Below are positions 15,896-25,681 of a stretch of 64,000 nucleotides of DNA, piece after piece. Numbering within the stretch: position 1 is the first letter of the stretch; every line of letters begins with the position of its first letter. The notes beneath the pieces are model-generated. The model made no database searches. It had not been told where the DNA came from and was given only the letters and a program-made list of their open reading frames with translations. Source of the stretch: Maridesulfovibrio sp. (lineage in GTDB: Bacteria; Desulfobacterota; Desulfovibrionia; Desulfovibrionales; Desulfovibrionaceae); contig NZ_OY762999.1 in NCBI RefSeq assembly GCF_963666665.1, forward strand, positions 2,547,501 through 2,611,500, given 5' to 3'. The position numbers and the translations under genes are program-made.

Positions 15896-18800
15896 TCAAG
15901 GCATCCCACTATCCACGGAGATATCACTTTCCACTACAGAATCACCGAAAACAGTAGCGATAAGTGCGTGATCGGAGCTGGCAGTACTTCCATCAGGATC
16001 ATACCAAAGCTGACCGTTATCTGAATCAAAAACAAAGTAAGCGGAACCGTCTGCCGGACCGGTCTGACCATCGTAAGAAACACCTACTCCGGGAGTAACG
16101 TTGATGAAAGTGAAGTCTGAATTAAATTCTGATGAGAAGTGGAAACCATCATCTGCACTGACAAAATCAGAAAGAGTATCTCCGCCTTCGGATGTGCTTG
16201 TGTAAACAAACATATCATTTCCGGCTCCACCGGTAAGATAGTCAGCACCACCTGAGCCGTATATGGTATCGTCCCCGTCACCGCCGGTCAGCGAGTTGGA
16301 AGCGGCACATCCGTTCAGAACATCGTTGTTATCAGTACCTATGATATTTTCAATGCTGATCAGGATATCAGTATTGGAGCCTCCGGACACAGTTCCTGCC
16401 GCAAGGTCCACCTCTACAGCCGAGCCGCCTTCATAGGACACAGTATCATTACCGTCGCCGCCATCCATGGTATCACCGTTCTGACCGCCATAAATCAGGT
16501 CATCGTCGGCACCGCCACTAATGACGTCTGCGTTCTGACCACCGTAAATGGTATCGTTACCACCGCCGCCGTCAATACTGTCAGCGCCGTTGCCACCATC
16601 GATCACATCGTTACCGAGCCCACCGAACAAAGTATCAACACCCTGCTTACCGCTGATGGAATCATCCCCTTCTACACCATTATAATAGTCAGTCTTGGAA
16701 GTTCCGACCCAAGTATCGCCAGACAGTGAACCAGTTTCCCACTGAATAGCTTCTTCAATAGCTGCTCCATCCACAGTAAGATCAGAGACAACAACAGCAT
16801 CACCGCTGACCTTCGTAATCAAAGTATGTCCGCCTGCATCCACTCCATTGGAATCATACCAGAGCTTACCGCCTGCATCGAAAACAAATACAGGAGTGTT
16901 GCCCATAGTCGCATCAGTACCCGTATAGTCGTTCGCCACAACATTCGCGAATACAGCAGTTTCGCTGAAGTTCTCACCGCTGAAGTCAAGGGTGTCATCT
17001 GCACTTGAAAAATTCTGCAATTCTTCGCCTGACAGACCTTCAGCTTCGACATATCGGAAGATATCCTGTCCGGCTCCGCCATCGAGGGTATCTGCCCCTG
17101 CGCCACCTTCGATCAAGTCATTACCGCTCCCACCGGTAATGGAATCATTGTCAGCACCACCCAGCAGGGTGTCATCACCAAGCCCGCCACTGATAAAGTC
17201 AGCACCGGCTGCACCGTCCAGATAGTCGTTACCGCCGAGACCGACCAGAGTATCGCTGCCGCTGGTTCCGGTTACAGTCATCCCAGATCCGTCTATGGCT
17301 TCGCCGTCCACAGTAATATCCGATGCATTGAGCTGGGCATCAATCACAGTGGTAATCAACGTATGCCCGCCGGAAGCCACGCCGTTGGAGTCATACCAAA
17401 GCTTGCCATCAGAATCGTAAACAAAGGCAGGACCGCTGCCCATAGCATTATCAGTTCCGCTGTAAGGGCCGCTAATCATAACAAAGTCTGAAGTCCGGCT
17501 AAACATTTCAGAACTGAAATCGATAGTATCATCAGCACTTGAGAAGTTTTGCAGCTGTTCGCCAGCCTGACCTTCTGCCTCGGTAAAACGAAAGGTATCC
17601 TGTCCGGATCCGCCATCAAGAGTATCAGCACCTGCTCCACCTACGATCAGGTCATCGCCGGAACCGCCGGAAATGGAATCATTGCCGGACAAACCGCTGA
17701 GGGTGTTGGCTTCGCTATCACCAACGATGACATCATCATAGCCAGACCCGACAAGATTTTCTATTCCACTCAATGTGTCATCATAAGTACCGCCTGAAAC
17801 AACTCCGGTTGCCAGATTTGCGTTAACACCGCGGCCACTTACGTACAGATAAGAAACAGTATCTATTCCTGTTGAACCTATGATGGTATCACCATCCTGA
17901 AGGGCAAGTATGTAATCATTATCAGCACCACCATCGATAACATCACGCCCAGCATCACCGTAAATCAGGTCGTTACCGAAACCGCCATCAATACTGTCAT
18001 CACCAAGACAGCCATAAATAGTATCATTGCCATCACCGCCCTTAAGAGTATCGTTACCTTCCTTTCCGTCTATGGTATCGTCACCGCCAAGACCATCGTA
18101 GTAATCAGTGTTCTCTGTTCCAACCCAAACATCAGCATTTTCAGTGGCATCACCCCAATCAATATTGTCTTCGGGAGTGTCATTGGGTAATTCTTCAGAC
18201 GGTTCATCAGAAATTTCATCGGTTGTTTCATCGGTCGTAGGTTCCGTAGTAGGATCAGCATCTGCAACCAGTTCATCAATTATTTCATCATCAGTATCAG
18301 CGGGAATTTCTTCAGTTGAATCCCCGGTGGTATCAACGGCAAATTCTTCAATCAATTCCGCAGCAGTATCAAGATCGTCTTCAGCCAGTGCTTCAAATAT
18401 TTCTTCAGCAGCAGCCAGCATGGCAGCATCCACAAGCTCCAGCCCGCCGAACACACCTTCTCCACCAGACAAGACACCTTCTCCGCCAAGAACCATTGTT
18501 TCGCCGCCCAGAACTTCGCCACCAAGTTCAGGACCAATTTCTGCGGCGGCAGGCATTTCTTCTCCAATCTCGCCTGCAACCTCACCCGGGAGTTCGCCTT
18601 CTACCTGCTGTTCGCCCTGCTCTTCGCCAGCATCTCCCTGCTCTTCGGATGATTCACCTTCTTCTTCGTTCTGTTCTTCTCCTCCCTGCTGATCCTGCTG
18701 ATCCTGCTGTTCTTCCTCTCGCTGTTCTTCAATTATCTGCTCTTCTTGGATTGCAGCGGGGGCAATGGACTGAAACTGGTTGAATTCAGCCACAGTCATA

Positions 18801-19342
18801 ACACGAACACTGCTCATCAACCCAGAACTTGCGATATCAACCAAAGCACGAGGAGACGCAATTTGACGGATGGAACCATCAATACTCTGGACCAATAAAG
18901 CCCTGCCACTATGAATTTCTTCCACACCGTGCTTTTCACCGTCAGGACCGATCTCGTGAACGGTTACGGTTCCGCGTATACCTATGGTGGCAAGAGGAGA
19001 ACCGATCTTGAACCGCTCAGGATTCTATTCGGCAATTTTTCCGGTAACCATACGAAAAGTCCCGGTACCCATCTTAAAAAAGAGGTCCGAAGAAGATTCG
19101 TCCACCTCATCGTAGACATAATCATCAAGGGATATGGAGGACTGTGCGCCCTGTGAAAGGAGGGTATCGTCAGCAAAACGGACTTCAACCTGCCCGTCTG
19201 CTCCGGTAATCAGCTCATCGCCTCTAAATACCGACGAGCCGGACTCAGCCAATCTCAAGCCTTCAGAAGACCTGAGCGACACCTCACCGCTTGCAGTGAG
19301 GATAACGCCGATAGCATTTTGAGTGACCGTTTCAGGTGACAT
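15896..19342 (-). pseudogene. FecR-domain / RTX repeat protein 2, split by one in-frame amber codon
   Basis: A single reading frame of 1,149 codons runs from the ATG at 19342 (ribosome binding site GGGGTGA) to 15896, broken only by TAG at 19025-19027. The pieces are 19025-19342 (105 residues) and 15896-19024, where an internal start (18925) would give 1,009 residues. The amber replaces the Gln in the paralogue's GKIAEQNPDRF. Order: FecR-like module, very long Glu/Gln-rich acidic linker, then three RTX blocks, each followed by a conserved unit of the type FVYDSDGKLWYDSNG...HTLI. No other stop or frameshift is present, so inactivation is recent, or the codon is suppressed or is a sequencing error. 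Predicted role: secreted surface or adhesion protein. Confidence 0.8.
19025..19027 (-). other. In-frame amber (TAG) codon inside RTX gene 2
   Basis: The minus-strand codons read AAA ATT GCC GAA TAG AAT CCT GAG, against ...GKIAE-Q-NPDRF in the paralogue. A single C-to-T change of a CAG codon would explain it. Downstream codons continue the paralogous sequence in the same frame. Confidence 0.9.
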
Positions 19343-19378
19343 GACTCACCCCGCAGGTAAAATTTAGACCCTAATGGT

Positions 19379-19406
19379 AGGATAAGTCTTAATTTTGCTT
19401 TTGCAA
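19379..19406 (-). promoter_or_regulatory. Possible sigma-70 promoter for RTX gene 2
   Basis: Minus strand TTGCAA (19401-19406), 16-base spacer, TATCCT (19379-19384), about 37 bases ahead of the ATG. Match is partial. Confidence 0.35.
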
Positions 19407-19523
19407 GGTAGGTACACACTTCTGAATCGATTTAAACGCAGGTAATTATGATAAAATTTACTATTATCAACCCAAATCCCTGCAACGAAAAACAATCGAT
19501 TATTTTATATCATCAAACTTTTT

Positions 19524-19562
19524 TTTAAAAAAATGCCCCCCACTATTCAAGCAGGAGGCATA
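19524..19562 (-). terminator. Intrinsic terminator after lgt
   Basis: Minus strand ATGCCTCC, a 13-base loop, GGGGGCAT and a run of seven T residues, 28 bases after the lgt stop. Confidence 0.75.
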
Positions 19563-19589
19563 TTGGTCATTACGATCTATAACGCTAAA

Positions 19590-20402
19590 CTAAACGGGAT
19601 CGGCAGCGGGAGGGATCGGCCCCTTCTTAAGCCCCCAGATAAACAAAGCCAGTCCGGCCAGAATCATGGGAACACAAAGCAATTGGCCCATGGTCAGCCA
19701 GCCAAAGGCGATAAAGCCAAGCTGAGGATCAGGCTGGCGGAATAATTCCACAAATGCTCTGAAAAATCCGTAGCCCATTAAGAATATTCCTGTGGTCGTT
19801 CCCCTTTCCCGGGGTTTTGCAGACCATATCCAGAGAATCAAGAAAAGAAGCAAACCCTCAAGAGCTCCTTCATAAAGCTGCGAAGGATGTCTTGGCAAAT
19901 CTCCGGCACGCTGACTGGGAAAAACCATTCCCCATGGCATATCAGTAGCCCTGCCCCAGAGTTCACCGTTTATGAAGTTACCCATACGGCCGCAGAGCAG
20001 CCCCAGCGGAGCCAGCGGTACAAGGAAATCACCCACGTCAAGAGTTGTCCTGTTAGTGGATTTTGCAAATCTCCATGCAACAATGGCCACACCGGCAGCA
20101 CCGCCGTGGAAAGACATCCCGCCCTTCCAGACCGCCAGAATATCCATGGGGTGGGCCATAAAATATTCAGGTTCGTAAATCAGGCAGTATCCCAGCCGCG
20201 CGCCTATTACCAGACCGACCACCAGCCATGTAATCAGGTCATCTACCTGCTGTGCTGTCCAATTATTGGTCTTTTTGGAGGCCCTGTAACGTCCCAGAGT
20301 CCACGCTATGGCAAAACCGATCATATACATCAGGCCATACCAATTGGCCTTGAGAGGTCCTATTCTAAAAGCAACGGTATCAAATTCCGGCAATACAATC
20401 AT
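19590..20402 (-). CDS. lgt: Prolipoprotein diacylglyceryl transferase
   Basis: 270 residues with about seven membrane helices. The Lgt signature GRMGNFINGELWGR is present near residues 138-151, with the conserved SFHGG (His99) upstream and RHPSQLYEG downstream. It transfers diacylglycerol from phosphatidylglycerol to the lipobox cysteine of prolipoproteins at the inner membrane, so it would process the two lipoproteins encoded at 9.8-12.8 kb. It is a single-gene unit with its own terminator, divergent from the gene at 20512. Confidence 0.95.
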   Translation of the reverse strand: MIVLPEFDTVAFRIGPLKANWYGLMYMIGFAIAWTLGRYRASKKTNNWTAQQVDDLITWLVVGLVIGARLGYCLIYEPEYFMAHPMDILAVWKGGMSFHGGAAGVAIVAWRFAKSTNRTTLDVGDFLVPLAPLGLLCGRMGNFINGELWGRATDMPWGMVFPSQRAGDLPRHPSQLYEGALEGLLLFLILWIWSAKPRERGTTTGIFLMGYGFFRAFVELFRQPDPQLGFIAFGWLTMGQLLCVPMILAGLALFIWGLKKGPIPPAADPV

Positions 20403-20511
20403 ATTCTTTACCTACTTATAAAAATCCTTAAACAAAAAACTGTCCCGGGCGGACTATGTTTCCCGAACAAATTCAGTTACAATCTGTGCACAGGAAATAC
20501 AAGGAAATCCC

Positions 20512-21258
20512 ATGGAAGAACAAAAAGATTTTGATATTCTGGAAATGCCCGCAGAAGGCCTTGCCGCATACTGGCTCTCCATCAAGAAACTTATTGATGT
20601 TAAACGCAGCAGAAAAGTACTTGAGGAAGAGATACGCTATACCCGCGAGCCTTACATCAAATTTTTGTTGGAAACTGCATTTTCTGAACTCGACGAGACA
20701 ACAGTGCGCCGCCTTGCTGAAGCCAAAAGAGCCACACTTGCGGGAGAATACTCACGCAAGCTGGATGCCATGCAAATAGCACTGTTGGCTATGTCTTCTC
20801 AAGAAAATCCACGCATCAGCTTCGTGCGTATGGCTTCGCAGTATCCTGTATCCGTAATTGCCGAGAAAAAGGCTTTCACCCTTGCCCACGGGCTGGTGGA
20901 CGGTTTGCAGGATAAACAATCAGATCCCACCCTGCTTCTGGAGTTTGACCACAAGCTACAGCCTGACCGTTTATTGGTCAAAATGCTTTTTCACATTATA
21001 CTCAGCCGCAAAGAAGGGAAGCAGCAACTTGAACAGCTTGTGCCGCACATCAAAACACCTTTCTACGCCAACGGCATAACTCAGGTTATCGATGGTTTTG
21101 ACCACAGAATACTCAAATCCAATCTCAAGGTTCAATCTGAACAGATTTTAGCCTACTCCAAAACCAAAATGGAAATGGCTTCAGAAATGTGCCTCGGCAT
21201 CCGTGCTAAACTCAGCTACGACGATATCTTCCGCATAGCCAGAGCTTTTATGCCGTAA
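20512..21258 (+). CDS. Conserved hypothetical protein, alpha-helical
   Basis: 248 residues, not recognised. The whole chain looks helical, with charged amphipathic segments, no signal peptide, no membrane segment and no Cys cluster (one Cys near the C-terminus). The ATG at 20512 is preceded by AAGGAAATCCC. It converges on dsrN and their 3' ends overlap by 11 bp. I have no functional assignment. Confidence 0.65.
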   Translation: MEEQKDFDILEMPAEGLAAYWLSIKKLIDVKRSRKVLEEEIRYTREPYIKFLLETAFSELDETTVRRLAEAKRATLAGEYSRKLDAMQIALLAMSSQENPRISFVRMASQYPVSVIAEKKAFTLAHGLVDGLQDKQSDPTLLLEFDHKLQPDRLLVKMLFHIILSRKEGKQQLEQLVPHIKTPFYANGITQVIDGFDHRILKSNLKVQSEQILAYSKTKMEMASEMCLGIRAKLSYDDIFRIARAFMP

Positions 21259-22645
21259 GGTTCTTGTTCCTGAATCTATCAGCAGCTTTTACGAAATTAT
21301 TGGCCCAGTATGGCATACTTAAAGCGTGGATGTGGTTGTATCCAGCATATATATTTTCGCGGATGAGTCCATCATGACCGTCGGCCATACCTTTACCGCG
21401 AGACAGATCAAGAGCGTACTTTGGTGCGGTTTCGTTATTATCCACGCAGAGGGAATAGTGGAACTCATGGCCGATAACTTCGGTTCCAACAGGAAAGAAA
21501 GGATTGTCGTGGACAATTTTACCGGAAGTATAACCCAAGCCCTGCGGACGGGGACAAAGGCGGGTGGAAAGGTCAAGCACACCGGACATGGCATATTTGT
21601 GACCTTCATACTCAACATCTCGGCCCAGATACATGAACCCGCCGCACTCGGCAAAAATGGGCAGGCCCGATTCCGCCAGGCTTCTAACATGTTCACGTAT
21701 GGCTATGTTCTGGGAAATTTCTGAGGCAAGGGTCTCCGGGAAACCTCCGCCCAAGTACAGGCCGTGGATTTCAGGCCAAGGTTCAGGCGAGAAAATCGAA
21801 ACTTCTTTTACCTCGGCTCCGGCCCGGCGCAATGCTTCAAGGTTTTCTTCATAGTAAAACCAGAGGGCTTCATCACGAACAACACCGATCACGGGCTTAG
21901 ACTCGCTGGAAAGCTCTATTCCGGACCATGCAGAATCTTCTGAATTGAGTTCTGCAGGGGTATTTTCAGCGATTTTGCATATTGCATCAAGGTCAAGGCA
22001 GTCCTCTGCCATCTGTCCGAGCGTGTCGAGAGCTTTATCGACAGCATCGTATTCGGTATTGGAGACAAGCCCCATGTGCCGTTCCGGAATGGGATTTTCC
22101 TTCAACTTGGGTAGCATGCCCAGTACCGGAATATCTGTATAAGCTTCAATTGAACTTTTAAGAATATTGCGGTGGCGTTCACCTGCTGTGCGATTAAGAA
22201 TGACGCCAGCTAAATTGAATCCGTCTTCAAAAGCCTTGCATCCGGCTACTATAGCCGCCACAGTTCGAGTCATTTTAGTGCAGTCAATGGTCAGAATAAC
22301 CGGCGCCTTGATAATCCTTGCCAGCTCGGCTGTGGAGCAGGAGCCGTCCACATCTTTGCCGTCAAAAAGGCCACGATTTCCTTCCACAATAGAAATATCA
22401 GCCTCCTGCCCTTTTTCCAGAAAAAGGGAAATGAGCTTATCGTTGGACATGAGAAAAGGATCAAGATTGGTGGCATATTGACCGGAAGCAAGTCCCAGCC
22501 AGCGAGCGTCAATATAATCGGGTCCTTTTTTAAATGGCTTAACCACGCGACCTTGATTGCGAAAGGCACGACACAACCCCAAAGTAACAATGGTTTTACC
22601 TGTGCCGCCGCTGAGTCCGGCCAAAACAATACGTGGAAAATTCAT
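21248..22645 (-). CDS. dsrN: Siroheme amidase DsrN (cobyrinate a,c-diamide synthase-like)
   Basis: 465 residues of the CobB/CbiA family. The N-terminal half is a DTBS-like P-loop domain (LSGGTGKTIVTLGL) with the substrate motif KKGPDYIDARW; the C-terminal half is a class I glutaminase-like domain with nucleophile Cys in FAECGGFMYLG and the conserved GHEFHYS. Family enzymes use ATP and glutamine to amidate the a and c side chains of corrinoids or, as DsrN, of siroheme. Its position directly after dsrABD supports siroheme amidation for DsrAB; a cobalamin role (cbiG and cobJ are at 59-61 kb) cannot be excluded. A terminator separates it from dsrD. Start 22645 removes a 68-codon extension without family similarity; GTG at 22657 is an alternative. 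Confidence 0.85.
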   Translation of the reverse strand: MNFPRIVLAGLSGGTGKTIVTLGLCRAFRNQGRVVKPFKKGPDYIDARWLGLASGQYATNLDPFLMSNDKLISLFLEKGQEADISIVEGNRGLFDGKDVDGSCSTAELARIIKAPVILTIDCTKMTRTVAAIVAGCKAFEDGFNLAGVILNRTAGERHRNILKSSIEAYTDIPVLGMLPKLKENPIPERHMGLVSNTEYDAVDKALDTLGQMAEDCLDLDAICKIAENTPAELNSEDSAWSGIELSSESKPVIGVVRDEALWFYYEENLEALRRAGAEVKEVSIFSPEPWPEIHGLYLGGGFPETLASEISQNIAIREHVRSLAESGLPIFAECGGFMYLGRDVEYEGHKYAMSGVLDLSTRLCPRPQGLGYTSGKIVHDNPFFPVGTEVIGHEFHYSLCVDNNETAPKYALDLSRGKGMADGHDGLIRENIYAGYNHIHALSMPYWANNFVKAADRFRNKNLTA

Positions 22646-22770
22646 TTCGCTGCTCACGCCTTTAAAAATTCTAAATAATGCTCGTCTGCACAATGGATTC
22701 AGTAGTGTTTCAGCGTAAAAAAGACAAGGGAAATTACCCTTCCTTCCAACGCAAACAAGGGGTGAAGCAT

Positions 22771-22804
22771 AAAAAAATGCCTCATCCCGAAGGACAAGGC
22801 ATTT
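22771..22804 (-). terminator. Intrinsic terminator after dsrD
   Basis: Minus strand AAATGCCTTGTCC, TTCG loop, GGATGAGGCATTT and a T-run of seven. The stable UUCG-type tetraloop and T-tract mark the end of the dsrABD message, so dsrN would rely on readthrough or its own promoter in the remaining ~125 bases. Confidence 0.85.
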
Positions 22805-22826
22805 AAGAGTCAAACTGAACGAAAAA

Positions 22827-23075
22827 TTAATCTTCGTGTTCAGCACCACTCTGCTTACCAGCGCCGGTCAGACCGTACATGGTGGTAGAACCGGAGGACC
22901 AGTATTCAACCTTCTCTTCTTTAACAAGAGCGGTCAGAACTTTCTTAACTTCACGGCCTTTTTCATCTGGGAAAAGTTTGGTGAAGTCATTGAAGTAAAA
23001 TTTGCTTTTTGCACCTGTTTTCTCTTCGAGAAACTTCAGGATTTCAGCTTTTGCGGAATCCATATCGATCGGCAT
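22827..23075 (-). CDS. dsrD: Dissimilatory sulfite reductase-associated protein DsrD
   Basis: 82 residues, about the usual family length (78). It has the DsrD core KSKFYFNDFTKLFPDEKGREVKK (in part) and EYWSSGSTTMYGLTGAGK, and folds as a winged helix in the family's known structure. DsrD does not appear to bind DNA; it is reported to stimulate DsrAB activity. An alternative start four codons downstream (MDSAK) would match the family N-terminus more closely. It lies 65 bases after dsrB, with a hairpin in the gap. Confidence 0.95.
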   Translation of the reverse strand: MPIDMDSAKAEILKFLEEKTGAKSKFYFNDFTKLFPDEKGREVKKVLTALVKEEKVEYWSSGSTTMYGLTGAGKQSGAEHED

Positions 23076-23098
23076 AATAAGCCCCTTTCTTTTTTAAA

Positions 23099-23123
23099 GG
23101 GGTGCGACAAAATGCCGCACCCC
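23099..23123 (-). promoter_or_regulatory. Intercistronic hairpin between dsrB and dsrD
   Basis: Eight-base GC-rich stem GGGGTGCG/CGCACCCC with a 9-base loop, 17 bases after the dsrB stop. Only a short T-run follows, so partial termination or 3'-end protection of the dsrAB message is more likely than full stop. Confidence 0.6.
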
Positions 23124-23140
23124 ATATTTCTCAATTCTAA

Positions 23141-24286
23141 TTAGAACTTGAACTGAGTGGACTGACGCCAGGTGTAGTAAGCGGGGTCACGGAAGTCATC
23201 GATAAGGTGGGGAGTAAACTCGATACCAGTCTTTTCGAAGAAACGTTCCCAGCCAATACGCTCTGCCCAGTCACCCAGACGTTCGTACTTGTTGGCTTCA
23301 GCTTTGTAGACTTCCACGATTGTGCGGATAGTCTTGGTAAGAGTGGGCCAACGGGGAGGTTCGTTAGGAATAAATGCAACAACAACTTTGGAGAACTTAG
23401 GCATGGAGATACGGTTAGAAACCTTACCACCAACCATCAGTGCGATACCGTCACCTTCCTTATCGGAGAGGGGCAGGGAGGGGCACATGGTGTAGCAGTT
23501 ACCGCAGTACATGCAGCGCTCTTCCTTAATAGCAACAGTCTTGTACTGTTTACCGTCGATTTCGGCCTTGGAAGGACGAACAGCACCGGTAGGACAAGCA
23601 GCTACTGCCAGAGGAATTTCGCAGAGGTTGTCGAGGTATTCGTGGTCAATGATGGGGGGCTTACGGTGAACACCGACAACAGCGATGTCGGAGCAGTGGC
23701 AAGCACCACACATGTTCAGACAGCAAGCAACAGCGATACGCACGGGTGCGGGCATGTTGTGGCCGGTGAACTCATCAAAGAGGTCATCCATGATGACTTT
23801 AACAGTACCGGAAGCATCGGTAGCGGGGGTGTGGCAGTGAACCCAACCCTGAGTGTGAACGATGTTGGAGATACCAGCACCGGTACCACCTACGGGGAAC
23901 TTGTAGGAACCACCTTCGAACTTACGGCTGAGCAGATCTTCTTTCAGGGCAATCATCTTGTCCTTGGAGTCGGTCATGAACTCAACGTTGTTACGGGTGG
24001 TGAAACGGAGGTAACCGTCGCAGTGCTTGTCAGCAACTTCGCACATTTCACGAATCAGGGTAATACTCATGAGGCGAGCAGTACCGCAACGTACGGTGTA
24101 TACTTCATCGCCGGATTCGGCAACGTGTACCAGTACGCCGGGTTCAATGATTTCGTGGTAAAGCCACTTGCCGTAGTTGTTCTTGATAACCGGGGGCAGG
24201 AACTCTCTGAAGTCACGAGGTCCAATGTCCGAGATCCGGTTTTCCATCGGTTTGTCTGGATTGTAGCCAGAAGAAACGAACGCCAT
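23141..24286 (-). CDS. dsrB: Dissimilatory sulfite reductase subunit beta
   Basis: 381 residues. Siroheme/[4Fe-4S] ligands correspond to Cys151, Cys188, Cys189 and Cys193 (VACCLNMCGAC), the spacing of characterised Desulfovibrio DsrB. A ferredoxin-like insert holds ACPTGAV and CMYCGNCYTMCP for a second [4Fe-4S]. DsrB carries the catalytically active siroheme of the alpha2beta2 enzyme, which reduces sulfite with DsrC as co-substrate in the cytoplasm. It starts 15 bases after the dsrA stop, in the same operon. Confidence 0.98.
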   Translation of the reverse strand: MAFVSSGYNPDKPMENRISDIGPRDFREFLPPVIKNNYGKWLYHEIIEPGVLVHVAESGDEVYTVRCGTARLMSITLIREMCEVADKHCDGYLRFTTRNNVEFMTDSKDKMIALKEDLLSRKFEGGSYKFPVGGTGAGISNIVHTQGWVHCHTPATDASGTVKVIMDDLFDEFTGHNMPAPVRIAVACCLNMCGACHCSDIAVVGVHRKPPIIDHEYLDNLCEIPLAVAACPTGAVRPSKAEIDGKQYKTVAIKEERCMYCGNCYTMCPSLPLSDKEGDGIALMVGGKVSNRISMPKFSKVVVAFIPNEPPRWPTLTKTIRTIVEVYKAEANKYERLGDWAERIGWERFFEKTGIEFTPHLIDDFRDPAYYTWRQSTQFKF

Positions 24287-24301
24287 GTCTGTCCTCCCGT
24301 A

Positions 24302-25615
24302 TTATCTCTGGTGTCTTTTTCTGTATTCGTTAACGTCACGTTCCCAAGGACCATCAACATCTTCAGCTTTCCAGAAGATGTAGGGGTTATGTCTCGGTTC
24401 CTGAACGTGTCTGGGATCAGCCTTGATTCCGGTAACTTCGAGAAGCTTCTGGAAGCCCATGCGACGCATGGTCTCACCGAGACGCTCACGGTTTTTACCT
24501 TCTTCCATCCACCAGTCCCAAATGTTTTCAACTACTTCCTTAACTTCGTCGAAAGGCTCTTCAACCTTGATGAAAGGTACGAGGAGGGAGCTGAGCTGAG
24601 GACCGTCGAGGATCGGAGCCTTAGCACCACAGAGGATGGATGCGCCGCGATCGTTACCGATCATCAGTGCGCGAGGCATGGTGTTGATGCAGTGCATGCA
24701 GTGCATACATTCTTTATCGTTGATTTCGAGTTTGCCGTCAGCGTACTTGATGCACTTGCCGGGGCAGAGATCAACAACTTCTTTCTGAATGTCGAAAGCA
24801 CCCCAGTCACGGCCGGAGTGAGCGCCAGCGTTAGGCTTGAACTCACCACCAACGTAAGCTGCAACAGCTTCCTGGTCGATGCGGATTTCGTCTTTCCAGA
24901 TACCTACAACAGAGAAGTCGGAACGTGCGAGAGCACATACGCAGCTGTTGGGGCAAGCATCAAATTTGAATTTGAACTTGTAAGGGAAAGCGGGACGGTG
25001 AAGTTCGTCCTGGAATTCCATGGTCATGTCGTAGCAGAGAGCCTGTGCGTCGTAACAAGCGTACTCACAACGGGACATACCGAGACAAGCTGCGGGGGTA
25101 CGCAGGTTGGAACCGGAGCCACCGAGGTCAACGTTTACATCATGAGTCAGTTCGTAGAAAATTTCTTCGAGCTGAGGAGTGGTGGTACCAAGGAAAACGA
25201 TGTCACCGGTAGAACCGTGCATGTTGGTCAGACCGGAACCACGCATATCCCAAATGTCGACGATCTTGTTCAGGAATTCGGTGGTGTAGTATTTAGCGGT
25301 GGGCTGAGCAACACGAACGGTATGAAAGTGTGCTACGCCGGGGAACATTTCGGGCTGGTCACAGTAACGACCGATAACGCCGCCGCCGTAACCGAAAACG
25401 CCAACGATACCGCCGTGTTTCCAGTGAGTTTCACCATCGTTGTAAGACAGCTCGAGAATACCGAGAAGGTCATCACAAACTTCGACGGGAATCTGATATT
25501 CCACGCCCTTCTCGTTTTTTGCTCTAACTTCGGCTTCTTGTTTAACGTCGGACACGAAGCTAGGCCATGGCCCGCTTTCAAGCTCGTCCAACAAGGGAGT
25601 TTTGTGTTTCGCCAT
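24302..25615 (-). CDS. dsrA: Dissimilatory sulfite reductase subunit alpha
   Basis: 437 residues, the usual DsrA length. Cluster ligands fall at Cys177 and Cys183 (CLGMSRC) and Cys221 and Cys225 (CPNSC), identical in number to well-studied Desulfovibrio DsrA. The ferredoxin domain shows LCPGKC and CMHCMHC. It forms the alpha2beta2 core with DsrB that converts sulfite to a DsrC-bound trisulfide, the last step of sulfate respiration. Preceded by a good ribosome binding site (GGAGG in the TTTATGGAGGTTTAAGG stretch) and a leader with two hairpins. Confidence 0.98.
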   Translation of the reverse strand: MAKHKTPLLDELESGPWPSFVSDVKQEAEVRAKNEKGVEYQIPVEVCDDLLGILELSYNDGETHWKHGGIVGVFGYGGGVIGRYCDQPEMFPGVAHFHTVRVAQPTAKYYTTEFLNKIVDIWDMRGSGLTNMHGSTGDIVFLGTTTPQLEEIFYELTHDVNVDLGGSGSNLRTPAACLGMSRCEYACYDAQALCYDMTMEFQDELHRPAFPYKFKFKFDACPNSCVCALARSDFSVVGIWKDEIRIDQEAVAAYVGGEFKPNAGAHSGRDWGAFDIQKEVVDLCPGKCIKYADGKLEINDKECMHCMHCINTMPRALMIGNDRGASILCGAKAPILDGPQLSSLLVPFIKVEEPFDEVKEVVENIWDWWMEEGKNRERLGETMRRMGFQKLLEVTGIKADPRHVQEPRHNPYIFWKAEDVDGPWERDVNEYRKRHQR

Positions 25616-25681
25616 TCCCTTAAACCTCCATAAAGTTTAATAAGATATACCTACCAATACAAATTAGGCATCCGGTACGTC

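Noticed and set aside
15896..19342. RTX repeats as tandem DNA repeats or CRISPR-like arrays
   Set aside because: Periodicity follows the 27-base codon pattern of GGxGxDxUx nonapeptides inside coding sequence; no spacer structure.
23207..25633. 808-codon open frame on the + strand opposite dsrA/dsrB
   Set aside because: Antisense shadow of two certain genes; its translation has no family resemblance and arises from codon bias of dsrAB.
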